From assembly GCA_017829075.1 (NCBI GenBank), contig JAGAJA010000114.1, positions 1 to 49,513 of the forward strand: a stretch of 49,513 bases of DNA, read 5' to 3'. Positions 23,126-29,882 of the stretch are shown in pieces; position 1 is the first letter of the stretch, and every line of letters starts with the position of its first letter. Source of the stretch: Oscillospiraceae bacterium. Its GTDB lineage: Bacteria; Bacillota_A; Clostridia; Oscillospirales; Ruminococcaceae. The position numbers and the translations under genes are program-made. Below the pieces are notes generated by a model, which ran no database searches, had not been told where the DNA came from, and saw only the letters and a list, made by a program, of their open reading frames with translations.

Positions 23126-24240
23126 TTTTCTGAGTCCTCCAATTCGTCAAATGAGATCTGTTCAGAGCCGCTGACGGCAGCTTTCATTCTGCCAGCCTTG
23201 TATGTATTGTACTTTGCCCTGTACTCATAGCTTTTGCCGAAGATATTCCACGCTGCCTTGACTACATTCGGCTCATAGGGGCGTATTTTTTCGAGGTCGG
23301 CGACAGCCTTGTAAGAGATAGGACAGCCGCAGCAGCCTGTCCGGGTGAGTCCATAGACTTCGTATGCGTCGGAATATCTGATACCGTAGTATGCCTTGTA
23401 CCATGCCTTGTCCGCGTCGGTGACGTAGTACAGCGGTCTAAGCCTGAACTGACCGTCGCTGGTTTCAGTGAAGCACATTGTAGTGCAGTCCTTGCGGGGT
23501 ACGGAGCGCATTCCGCCCTCGTCGCGCCGCTCTCCGGTGATGATCATGTCGTAGTCTTTCTGGACGCTGTGGGCGACCTGTTTCTTGCAATAATCGCAGC
23601 ACTTAGCGCTTATCTGGAAGTCCGGCGGGTATTCGCCGATGAAATCCCGCATGAACTTGGAACTGTTGATTACAAGCTGAATATTCGGGCGCGGCTCTCC
23701 TGCTGAATTACAGCAGCACAGGAAGTTAATCACGCTTTCGCATTTGGGATAGCGCTCTTTCAGTTCAGCGCGTTTCGCCGCCTTATCCTCCGCCTGCTCG
23801 TATTCCTGCGCGATTGAGAGCGGAACGCCTTTCTTCTGCCATTCTGACAGCCCCGCGCTCATTATTTTTGAAACAAAGGGAACGCCGTATTTTCTGGTTG
23901 CCTGAACAATGCCGACTTTTGGGCGGTATTCTGTGATTTCAACGCCGTATTTCTCGGCAGTCGCTTTCACATGGTCTTTTGTAGCTTTCATCTCTAAGCC
24001 TGTGTTAAAGAATGCGTATTTCACCGGCGGCAGGCTCGGGAACGCCTCTCTGGTGCGCTCTATGAGGTCTATCATGATGTCGCTGTCCGCGCCGCCCGAA
24101 TAAGAGCAGATAGCCGGCGAGTGCTGCTTGAGCCGGGTCGCGATTATGCCCTGTATTGCCTGGAACTTCGCAGGCGCGTCAAAATCTGCGTAAGCGGGGC
24201 GGTCTGTGTATACCCTGCTTTTGAATGTTTCTTTTGCCAC
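23122..24240 (-). CDS. PAPS reductase/DndC-family protein of phage
   Basis: The start is taken as the GTG at 24240 (VAKETFKSRVYTD read as Met), with AAAGGA 10 nt ahead; the frame runs on to 24390 without a better start. The 372-residue product has the PP-loop CSYSGGADSDIMIDLI, then PVKYAFFNTGLEMKATKDHV, ITGERRDEGGMRS and GCCGCPISYKAVADLEKIRP, all features of the phosphoadenylyl-sulfate reductase superfamily, plus Cys clusters (LCCCN, CCDYCKK) that may hold a metal or FeS centre. Phage members are common; proposed roles include sulfur-based DNA or RNA modification. The substrate is unknown. Confidence 0.75.
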   Translation of the reverse strand: MAKETFKSRVYTDRPAYADFDAPAKFQAIQGIIATRLKQHSPAICSYSGGADSDIMIDLIERTREAFPSLPPVKYAFFNTGLEMKATKDHVKATAEKYGVEITEYRPKVGIVQATRKYGVPFVSKIMSAGLSEWQKKGVPLSIAQEYEQAEDKAAKRAELKERYPKCESVINFLCCCNSAGEPRPNIQLVINSSKFMRDFIGEYPPDFQISAKCCDYCKKQVAHSVQKDYDMIITGERRDEGGMRSVPRKDCTTMCFTETSDGQFRLRPLYYVTDADKAWYKAYYGIRYSDAYEVYGLTRTGCCGCPISYKAVADLEKIRPYEPNVVKAAWNIFGKSYEYRAKYNTYKAGRMKAAVSGSEQISFDELEDSEK

Positions 24241-24311
24241 TTGACAAATTCCTTTCTTTAGGCTATAATAGCCTTGTAAACAATTTTCTTTGCCGCTTGC
24301 TGAATTGCCGT

Positions 24312-24503
24312 TCAGCGGCGGCTTTTTCTTTTCCGGGGCAGAAACGCCCCCTTGAAGCTCCACACCATGACTATGCAGGTCAGCCCGCACATCAGGTCTA
24401 CGCCGTTCATGGAGTAGCCTTCCCAGCCGTTCAGGGCGGCTATTGCTGTCCTGGCGAACAGTCCGGCGAGGAAGGCGAGTATGTAGGGGAGTGATTTCTT
24501 CAT
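24312..24503 (-). CDS. Small phage membrane protein
   Basis: Start ATG at 24503 (MKKSLPYILAFLAGLFARTA), GGAGG ahead. The 63-residue product has two hydrophobic segments (about 5-20 and 36-52) and a basic Arg/Lys-rich tail (PRKRKSRR). It overlaps the preceding gene by ATGA. Function unknown. After it, at 24240-24311, lies a stem region GCCGC...GCGGC around GCTGAA/TTCAGC. Confidence 0.6.
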   Translation of the reverse strand: MKKSLPYILAFLAGLFARTAIAALNGWEGYSMNGVDLMCGLTCIVMVWSFKGAFLPRKRKSRR

Positions 24504-24766
24504 GGCTTGTCCTCCGTAATCTGCCCAGTGTGATCCGTCATGAGCCAACCAAGCGTACATTTGAATGCGATTGTAGCCCTGATAAGCTCGTCCAGCCGCC
24601 AAAGCCGAGGATCGTGACGACGGTGCATGAATGAGGTAGGGTCTATTCCCAGTGCCCCGCCGAAATCGCGGTCAGTTTTGCAGCCAAACAGTGCACCTCT
24701 GTACACTATGTTGTTGTGGACGATTTCCGCCTGCGCTTTTATCGGGCTTGGCTTGATTTTAGGCAT
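24500..24766 (-). CDS. Phage protein of unknown function (early region)
   Basis: 88 residues, MPKIKPSPIKAQAEIVHNNI, with RDFGGALGIDPTSFMHRRHD resembling an HTH recognition region and a final TLGWLMTDH. It could be a small DNA-binding regulator (weak). AAGGAGGT precedes the ATG. Confidence 0.55.
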   Translation of the reverse strand: MPKIKPSPIKAQAEIVHNNIVYRGALFGCKTDRDFGGALGIDPTSFMHRRHDPRLWRLDELIRATIAFKCTLGWLMTDHTGQITEDKP

Positions 24767-24795
24767 ATTAACCTCCTTATCTGACGGCTGAAAGA

Positions 24796-25008
24796 TTAGC
24801 CGTCGTTACCAGCCGTAGAGTGATTTTTAGAGCATTTCTCGCAGTAAATGCTAGTGCCGTAAAAGTCGAATTCCTTGTCCGAGCGAATGAGGTCGATTAA
24901 ATCAAACTTCATTTCAGCGCCGCAGTCAGGACAGTAGGTAACCGCTTCACCCGTCAGTTCTACCTCTATACTTACTCCGTCCTTGAGTTCTTCCTTGATA
25001 AAAAACAT
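24796..25008 (-). CDS. Small zinc-ribbon protein
   Basis: Start ATG at 25008 (MFFIKEELKDGVSIEVELTG), AAAGGAGG ahead; the frame's longer version to 25050 overlaps the antirepressor and is rejected. The 70-residue product contains CPDCGAEMKF and CEKCSKNH, a rubredoxin-like zinc ribbon. Function unknown, maybe an adaptor. Confidence 0.6.
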   Translation of the reverse strand: MFFIKEELKDGVSIEVELTGEAVTYCPDCGAEMKFDLIDLIRSDKEFDFYGTSIYCEKCSKNHSTAGNDG

Positions 25009-25021
25009 AACTTGACCTCCT

Positions 25022-25831
25022 TTAATCAACCAGATAATAGCACTTAGCAAACTCTTTCAGCTTCGCTGCGCCCTTTGCGTTGTATCGGAACGACGGTACT
25101 TCCTTATTGCTGTACGGTGACTTATCCATAGCCATAACGCCGTATTCCTCGGTTTTAAGCCCGTTCTGGTTTGCGAGTTTACCGAGCATAGCAGACGTTA
25201 CCTTAACACCGAATTCCTTTGTCCATTCAGCGGCAAGCTGCCCTGCCTGCTTAAGCTCTCCGCATTCCGGGAGGAGGTTTCCCACGTCCTTGCCGGTTGC
25301 AGCTTCAACGGCTTTCAGCTCCCATGTCTGCTGGGCTATCGGGGAAAGGTCTTTAAGGTGAGGGTGTTCCAGAAGAAGCTTCAGGCGGCGGTTCTCGGCA
25401 TTCATGCGCATTGCGGCGGCTCTGTCAGCGGCGGCGCGGATCTTCATTTCATTGAGCTTGTCCGTCTTGACCGCTGTGATCTCGCCGGAACGGAGCGATT
25501 TCAGCAGCTTGCGCACCCATGACCGGAACTGCTTCGCCTTTTCGGTCTTTGCCAGCATTGTGACTTCGTATATGCCGTCCTCGGTGAATACGCGGGTGCT
25601 CTGACCGATTTCGGAATTATCAAGGGGGTTGCAAATTGACACCACCTTGGAAAACTCCGGTTCTTTAAGGTAATCATTTCTGCTAAGCAATGATTTCATG
25701 CTGTCCTTGCTAGCGTAGCCCAAACAGTTAGATAGCTGCGAAAGGGTCATGTACATCTCATTGTTGTCCGAGTAGATGTCGCACTCGGTTTCTCCGAACT
25801 TGTCGGATTTGATCAGGGTTAAGTTGCTCAT
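25022..25831 (-). CDS. Phage antirepressor (Bro-N plus KilAC-like C-terminal domain)
   Basis: 269 residues. Bro-N at the N-terminus (MYMTLSQLSNCLGYASKDSM, FTEDGIYEVTMLAKTEKAKQ, FRSWVRKLLKSL), a Lys/Arg/Ala coiled middle (MKIRAAADRAAAMRMNAENR) and a C-terminal DNA-binding region (LLPECGELKQAG...TSAMLGKLANQNGLKT...). This is the usual architecture of prophage antirepressors. It is the second early gene behind the Cro-like gene, with ATGA overlap. It likely inactivates the CI-like repressor encoded on the other strand. Confidence 0.85.
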   Translation of the reverse strand: MSNLTLIKSDKFGETECDIYSDNNEMYMTLSQLSNCLGYASKDSMKSLLSRNDYLKEPEFSKVVSICNPLDNSEIGQSTRVFTEDGIYEVTMLAKTEKAKQFRSWVRKLLKSLRSGEITAVKTDKLNEMKIRAAADRAAAMRMNAENRRLKLLLEHPHLKDLSPIAQQTWELKAVEAATGKDVGNLLPECGELKQAGQLAAEWTKEFGVKVTSAMLGKLANQNGLKTEEYGVMAMDKSPYSNKEVPSFRYNAKGAAKLKEFAKCYYLVD

Positions 25832-26058
25832 TGTGTGTCCTCCTTGATTTCAAGTATTGCTTTCACCGAATCAACAATTTTCCCAGAACGAACCTGCCCA
25901 GTCAGCACCTTATAAAGGATAGAACTGTCTATGAACATTGTCGGGTTGAGCTTTTTTATTTCCTCAATCAACCAGTTCTGGGTCTTATTGCGCTTCATCA
26001 GCTCCAGTTTGACCTCCATTCCGAAGTCAGAAATAGGATTTTTGCGCTCATTTATCAA
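25828..26058 (-). CDS. Small Cro/regulatory protein (first early gene)
   Basis: Start TTG at 26058 behind GGAGGTGATAAT. The 76-residue product has a compact HTH-like region FGMEVKLELMKRNKTQNWLI with SSILYKVLTGQVRSGKIVDS, the pattern of phage Cro-like or XRE-type regulators. It is first in the leftward early operon and reads from the consensus promoter at 26159-26187, opposite the CI-like gene. It overlaps the antirepressor start. Confidence 0.7.
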   Translation of the reverse strand: MINERKNPISDFGMEVKLELMKRNKTQNWLIEEIKKLNPTMFIDSSILYKVLTGQVRSGKIVDSVKAILEIKEDTQ

Positions 26059-26076
26059 ATTATCACCTCCAAGCAC

Positions 26077-26105
26077 TTGACAATTACAGATTAATGTAGT
26101 ATAAT
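26077..26105 (+). promoter_or_regulatory. Rightward promoter toward the CI-like repressor
   Basis: Plus strand TTGACA (26077-26082), 17-bp spacer, TATAAT (26100-26105), both perfect consensus. The spacer holds the operator-like ACAGATTAATGT (26086-26097). The start would be near 26112, giving a 135-nt leader to the repressor ATG at 26247. Confidence 0.85.
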
Positions 26106-26127
26106 TCAGTTAGGGATTGAATCATAT

Positions 26128-26209
26128 ACAGAAGTCTGTTATTTTTGCTGACAACAAGATTATATTACAGATTTCTGAATTTGTCAATAGCAAAATTACA
26201 GTGTTCTGA
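26128..26209. promoter_or_regulatory. Three repressor operators
   Basis: Palindromic ACAGA-N2-TCTGT-type sites: ACAGAAGTCTGT (26128-26139, perfect), ACAGATTTCTGA (26167-26178, in the spacer of the leftward promoter) and ACAGTGTTCTGA (26198-26209). A fourth, weaker site sits in the rightward promoter spacer. Centre spacings are about 39 and 31 bp. Confidence 0.75.
26159..26187 (-). promoter_or_regulatory. Leftward early promoter
   Basis: Minus strand TTGACA (26182-26187), 17-bp spacer, TATAAT (26159-26164), both perfect consensus. It drives the Cro-like gene and early operon from a start near 26152. It faces the rightward promoter, so the two transcripts overlap. Confidence 0.88.
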
Positions 26210-26246
26210 TATTTTGTGAAAACATTACAATTTGGAGGTCGATAAT

Positions 26247-27056
26247 ATGAGCAATCTGTACGAAAACATTGAATATCTTTGCGCACAAAACAATACGAAT
26301 ATTACTCAAATGTGCAAATCACTGGGCATAGTACGAAGCGCATTGTCCGAATTAGCTTCGGGGCGGACAAAAAATCTTTCCTCGGACAATAAGGCAAAAA
26401 TAGCGGCATATTTTATGGTTGATATTGAATACCTAAACGAGAATATAAGTGAAAACCCATGTCCACTATGTGGGTTGAATTATTCTTCATCTGACAAAAG
26501 CGATATTGCTAACCATGAAAAAAGGCATAATAAGTGGCGCGCAGCAGTAAAGCACTTCGGCTTTTGTTGGAACTATCAGTATAGGGAAAATGCAAAGGCA
26601 CGTGCAAGAAATATGCTGAATAATGAAGCTATATCTTTAACAGATAATGAGCAGGCCGAATGCTACGAAACAATTTATAAAGCATTGTTCTCCCGTGCTC
26701 TTGAAGCAAACAATTATGCCCTAGATTGCATTCCATTTGAGGATTATGTAGCTGCCATATTATATAATAAAAAGAACAATGCACCAGACGTTAATTCAAA
26801 CGCATACAAACTATTGGCAGATAAATATGGTGTGCATAAAGGCAACGTTTCTGGAACTTACTTTGATGATACACAAAACAACGATGTTTTTCTTTCAGGT
26901 ATTCAAAAGAAATCTAATTCTAAATTCTCGCTTGAAATATCAAATCCCGATATCAGAATGATAGCAAGAGCCGGTCAGAAAATGACACCGGAGCAGGCTG
27001 AGAACTTACGGAAATATGCGCAGTTTATGTTCCCGGAGGCGTTTAAGAATGATTGA
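26247..27056 (+). CDS. CI-like prophage repressor with zinc finger
   Basis: Start ATG at 26247 (MSNLYENIEYLCAQNNTNIT), GGAGG 8 nt upstream; a start 15 nt earlier overlaps that site. The 269-residue product has an N-terminal XRE HTH (ITQMCKSLGIVRSALSELAS, 20-39) and a C2H2-like segment CPLCGLNYSSSDKSDIANHE-KRH near residue 74. The long C-terminal half is helical and unassigned. The DNA is AT-rich like the neighbouring metallopeptidase-like gene. It likely binds the ACAGA/TCTGT operators. The stop overlaps the next gene. Confidence 0.8.
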   Translation: MSNLYENIEYLCAQNNTNITQMCKSLGIVRSALSELASGRTKNLSSDNKAKIAAYFMVDIEYLNENISENPCPLCGLNYSSSDKSDIANHEKRHNKWRAAVKHFGFCWNYQYRENAKARARNMLNNEAISLTDNEQAECYETIYKALFSRALEANNYALDCIPFEDYVAAILYNKKNNAPDVNSNAYKLLADKYGVHKGNVSGTYFDDTQNNDVFLSGIQKKSNSKFSLEISNPDIRMIARAGQKMTPEQAENLRKYAQFMFPEAFKND

Positions 27057-27699
27057 TGAAAGCAGACGAAGAGATGTATATAACGCAGCTTTTATATTTA
27101 TGATTGCAAATGATTTGGCGACAATCCCTATTTGTCCCGAAGAACTTTGCCGAAAACAAGGAATAGAAATTGTTTCCTTAACTCAAATAATATCCCATAC
27201 AGGGCTTACGCAGGACGATATATTTTCAATCTGGGGAAATAAAGACGGAGTGCTTCAGCGATTTAACGGCAGTTATAAAATTGCATATAATGATACAATG
27301 CCGTTAGTTCGTATACGCTTTACATTACTTGAAGAATTATCACACAGACTTCTTAACCATTGCTCAAATCAAGATTTTAATATGTTTAATCAGAAATATG
27401 ACCAGCATACTTATGGCGTGTATGAAGAAGAAGCAAGAATGTGTGCAGGATTAATACTGTGCCCACCACAGTTTTATTACAATTCACCTAGCGAACTAAC
27501 GCTGAATTCGTTCCAGCAGGTATATAAAGTATCTGAAACCTGTGCACGGGCAAGAATTGATATTCTCAGAAAATATGAGAGCGAGATAAAGAAATGCGAA
27601 TTCTACGACTTGCTTCCCAAGATCAATTATGTTAATCAAGCTAAGGTTTCATCATGTGATTTTGCTATATATCAGGGTGGAGAGTATGCGGTAATTTAG
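27049..27699 (+). CDS. ImmA/IrrE-family protein with altered active site
   Basis: Start ATG at 27049 (MIDESRRRDVYNAAFIFMIA), overlapping the repressor stop. 216 residues. The fold-level pattern is ImmA/IrrE-like: a substrate-binding YKIAYNDTM strand and the helix TLLEELSHRLLNHCSNQ. The usual HExxH is EELSH (95-99) here, with the first histidine replaced by Glu, and His104 follows. EEEARMCAGLIL supplies a possible third ligand. ImmA proteases cleave the partner repressor upon induction; loss of the first ligand suggests altered metal use or a non-catalytic role. Confidence 0.75.
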   Translation: MIDESRRRDVYNAAFIFMIANDLATIPICPEELCRKQGIEIVSLTQIISHTGLTQDDIFSIWGNKDGVLQRFNGSYKIAYNDTMPLVRIRFTLLEELSHRLLNHCSNQDFNMFNQKYDQHTYGVYEEEARMCAGLILCPPQFYYNSPSELTLNSFQQVYKVSETCARARIDILRKYESEIKKCEFYDLLPKINYVNQAKVSSCDFAIYQGGEYAVI

Positions 27700-27754
27700 C
27701 CAGAAATAAAAAAATGCCGCCCGGCAGGGTAAACGCATAGAAAGGAGCGCCCAC

Positions 27755-28792
27755 ATGGCAAGTGCAAAAAAGCTCCCCAGTGGAAGCTGGAGAGTAAACC
27801 TGTATATCGGCAAGACCCCGGACGGCAAGCGCCAGTACAAGAGCTTCACCGCCGATACGAAGAAAGAAGCGGAGTTCCTTGCGGCGCAGTATAACCAGAA
27901 CCACATAGACGTGAACCGCTCCGAACAGCCACTTCGGGACGCTGTGGAACGCTACATCAAGAGCAAGGAAAACGTGCTGTCGCCGTCTACGGTGAGGGGG
28001 TATTATGTCGTGCTGAATAACTATCTGCCGGAGCTTATGGCGGTTAAGATACGCGATATAACCGCCGAACGGGTACAGGAAGAATTCAACCGCTTTGCCA
28101 AAGAATACAGTGCCAAGACTTGCCGTAATGCACACGGGCTGATTTCCGCAGTGCTGAAAACGCAACGTCCGGAAATCACACTGAACACAACACTGCCGCA
28201 AAAAGGGAAGCGCGATATTTATGTCCCAGATCCGGCAGAAGTACAGAAAATATACCAGATCACTATCGGTACACCAGTGGAGATACCTTTCCTGCTTGCT
28301 ACTCAATGCGGACTTAGAGCTTCTGAAATAAGCGCTCTTGATGTCGGTAACGTTTACCCAGACCATATCGAGATAAAACAAGCGCGGGTGGACGGCATGG
28401 ACGGCGCAGTTCTAAAAGCGCCGAAATCGTATTCGGGATATCGCAGTGTACCGATAAGTGAGGAGCTGTATCATGTACTATTAAGCCATGCGGAAGAGGA
28501 TCGTGTATGTCCTTATAACTCAAATGATATATCATCACGCTGGGGCAAATTCCGCGAAAAGCACGGCATAGACAAAGCCTGTAACTTTCACGCTCTCAGA
28601 CATCACTTCGCCAGCCGCTGTTTGCTCATGGGTATGCCGCAGAAATACACTGCTGAACTCATGGGACATGGTTCACTGGACATGATTGAGCGAGTATATC
28701 AGCATACTTTCCCGTCCGCTATGGAAGAATATGCAGCGAAGCTCCGAAAACAAAATTCAGAGTTTATGCAACACGAAATGCAACACAAATAA
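27755..28792 (+). CDS. int: Tyrosine-family prophage integrase
   Basis: 345 residues. Arm-binding N-terminus (SGSWRVNLYIGKTPDGKRQY), SAM-like core (70-150) and the catalytic domain with Arg188 (GLRASEISAL), His279-x2-Arg282 (HALRHHF), His305 (LMGHGSLDM) and nucleophile Tyr315 (ERVYQHTF). All catalytic residues are present. AAAGGAG precedes the ATG. It ends 38 nt before the tmRNA-like sequence, the expected layout of int beside att. It integrates and excises the phage. Confidence 0.95.
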   Translation: MASAKKLPSGSWRVNLYIGKTPDGKRQYKSFTADTKKEAEFLAAQYNQNHIDVNRSEQPLRDAVERYIKSKENVLSPSTVRGYYVVLNNYLPELMAVKIRDITAERVQEEFNRFAKEYSAKTCRNAHGLISAVLKTQRPEITLNTTLPQKGKRDIYVPDPAEVQKIYQITIGTPVEIPFLLATQCGLRASEISALDVGNVYPDHIEIKQARVDGMDGAVLKAPKSYSGYRSVPISEELYHVLLSHAEEDRVCPYNSNDISSRWGKFREKHGIDKACNFHALRHHFASRCLLMGMPQKYTAELMGHGSLDMIERVYQHTFPSAMEEYAAKLRKQNSEFMQHEMQHK

Positions 28793-28829
28793 AATCAAGC
28801 TCTTTTGTATTAACGTTTAATGGAGTTTT

Positions 28830-28860
28830 AACAGGGGTTCGAATCCCCCCATCTCCACCA
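28830..28860 (+). other. Prophage attachment region: 3' end of a tmRNA-like (or tRNA-like) gene
   Basis: CAGGGGTTCGAATCCCCCC forms a T-arm, followed by acceptor strand CATCTCC, discriminator A and CCA. No 5' half of such a gene lies upstream, where the integrase ends. The ends match bacterial tmRNA (ssrA) 3' termini as recalled, with a tRNA as the alternative. The body of the gene would lie at the other prophage end, outside the window. It is the likely attR core. Confidence 0.7.
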
Positions 28861-28896
28861 GTCGAGTGCCTCGACACGCATTTTCGCGCGTTGAGG
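28859..28896 (+). repeat. 38-bp direct repeat, copy 1
   Basis: This 38-bp segment starts at the CA of the CCA end and contains the terminator stem. It recurs at 28956-28993 with one mismatch (37/38). Core: CAGTCGAGTGCCTCGACACG. Confidence 0.9.
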
Positions 28897-28903
28897 TTTT
28901 TTT
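28869..28903 (+). terminator. Terminator of the tmRNA-like gene
   Basis: Stem CCTCGACACGC/GCGCGTTGAGG with loop ATTTTC, one mismatch, then TTTTTTT. Confidence 0.8.
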
Positions 28904-28955
28904 GTATTTTTAAGTTTTCTCCCGCGATAAAATGAACTATTTCATCAAACACAGA

Positions 28956-28993
28956 CAGTCGAGTGCCTCGACACGCATTTTCGCACGTTGAGG
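28956..28993 (+). repeat. 38-bp direct repeat, copy 2
   Basis: Second copy of the post-CCA sequence with 37/38 identity, lacking the T-arm before it and the T-run after it (GCGCTTTTGG follows). It suggests a relic of an older integration or an alternative att site. Confidence 0.9.
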
Positions 28994-29101
28994 CGCTTTT
29001 GGTTTTATCCCCAAAAACGTGTACTTTTCATCGGCTGGTTCTTTATTTCTTGCCCTAATATTGCAAATGCCGCGCAAAATATCTGCGCGGCATTAAGTTA
29101 T

Positions 29102-29683
29102 CTATTCCGATTTAGCGGCGGATTCCAGAGAATTCGGTATCGAGGTGAAAAGCGTTGAAGTGATGTACTCCGACAGGCTGTCGCGGTCAGACAGCGCGTC
29201 CCGCTCTATGCAGTCCATGAGTATCCCGGATATCGCTTCTGTCAGGAATTTGCTCAGGAACGCTTTGTAGCTTTCCTTTACATGAAGTCCCCGGCGTTCT
29301 TCTACATTGCACACAAGGCGGTATACTGGCTTGTAGATATCGCTGCAAAACAAGCGCCTTATCTCGGAGCTTCCTACCGAGTGGAAAATATTCCGCAGCA
29401 TCGCGAGGTTTTGCTCGATATAATCCAGCGCAAAATCTATCACCTTTGAGTGCTCCGCTATCAGGTCGTACCTGTCAACGATATCTATTGCCTCCTGCTC
29501 CAGCGTCCATTTCAGCAGGGCGTATATATCCTCAAAATGATAATAAAAGGTCTTGCGGTTCATGCCGCATTTCTCCACCAGCTCATGTATCGTTATCTTG
29601 TTCAGGGGCTTAGTTTCCATCAGGCTTTTCAGCGCGTCGGAAAGCGCCGTTTTGGTGAGCTGTGACTGCTCTTCATGCTTCAT
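29102..29683 (-). CDS. TetR-family regulator
   Basis: 193 residues. N-terminal TetR HTH (KTALSDALKSLMETKPLNKI and TIHELVEKCGMNRKTFYYHF, residues 11-50) and an all-helical C-terminus as in DhaS/TetR_C_7-like members. It lies divergent from the GH43 gene with a TTGACA-18-TATAAT promoter (29716-29745). TGTCCG-containing repeats in the shared region are possible operators. It may control the GH43 gene or itself; the ligand is unknown. Confidence 0.85.
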   Translation of the reverse strand: MKHEEQSQLTKTALSDALKSLMETKPLNKITIHELVEKCGMNRKTFYYHFEDIYALLKWTLEQEAIDIVDRYDLIAEHSKVIDFALDYIEQNLAMLRNIFHSVGSSEIRRLFCSDIYKPVYRLVCNVEERRGLHVKESYKAFLSKFLTEAISGILMDCIERDALSDRDSLSEYITSTLFTSIPNSLESAAKSE

Positions 29684-29715
29684 TTTTATTCTCCATACAT
29701 CTGTCCGTTTTTATA

Positions 29716-29745
29716 ATTATATATCAGCGTCCTCGTTTTTGTCAA
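29716..29745 (-). promoter_or_regulatory. Promoter of the TetR gene
   Basis: Minus strand TTGACA (29740-29745), 18-bp spacer, TATAAT (29716-29721). Confidence 0.75.
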
Positions 29746-29812
29746 GTAGCAGCGCTCCGGTGTAGTATCTCTGAAAATGTCCGTTTTGTTCTGATTTATG
29801 TCCGAAAAAGTA

Positions 29813-29841
29813 TTGATTATTCACTGCATTTGTGCTAATAT
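29813..29841 (+). promoter_or_regulatory. Promoter of the GH43 gene
   Basis: TTGATT (29813-29818), 17-bp spacer, TAATAT (29836-29841). TGTCCG motifs at about 29701, 29780 and 29801 lie nearby and could bind TetR. Confidence 0.65.
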
Positions 29842-29882
29842 TGTGTTGATATATTATTTCACTCCGAAAGGACAATTTCGCC

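Noticed and set aside
28764..28952. Minus ORF containing GGDGGIRTP
   Set aside because: This peptide is the antisense reading of the tmRNA/tRNA-like 3' end and is a familiar spurious ORF.
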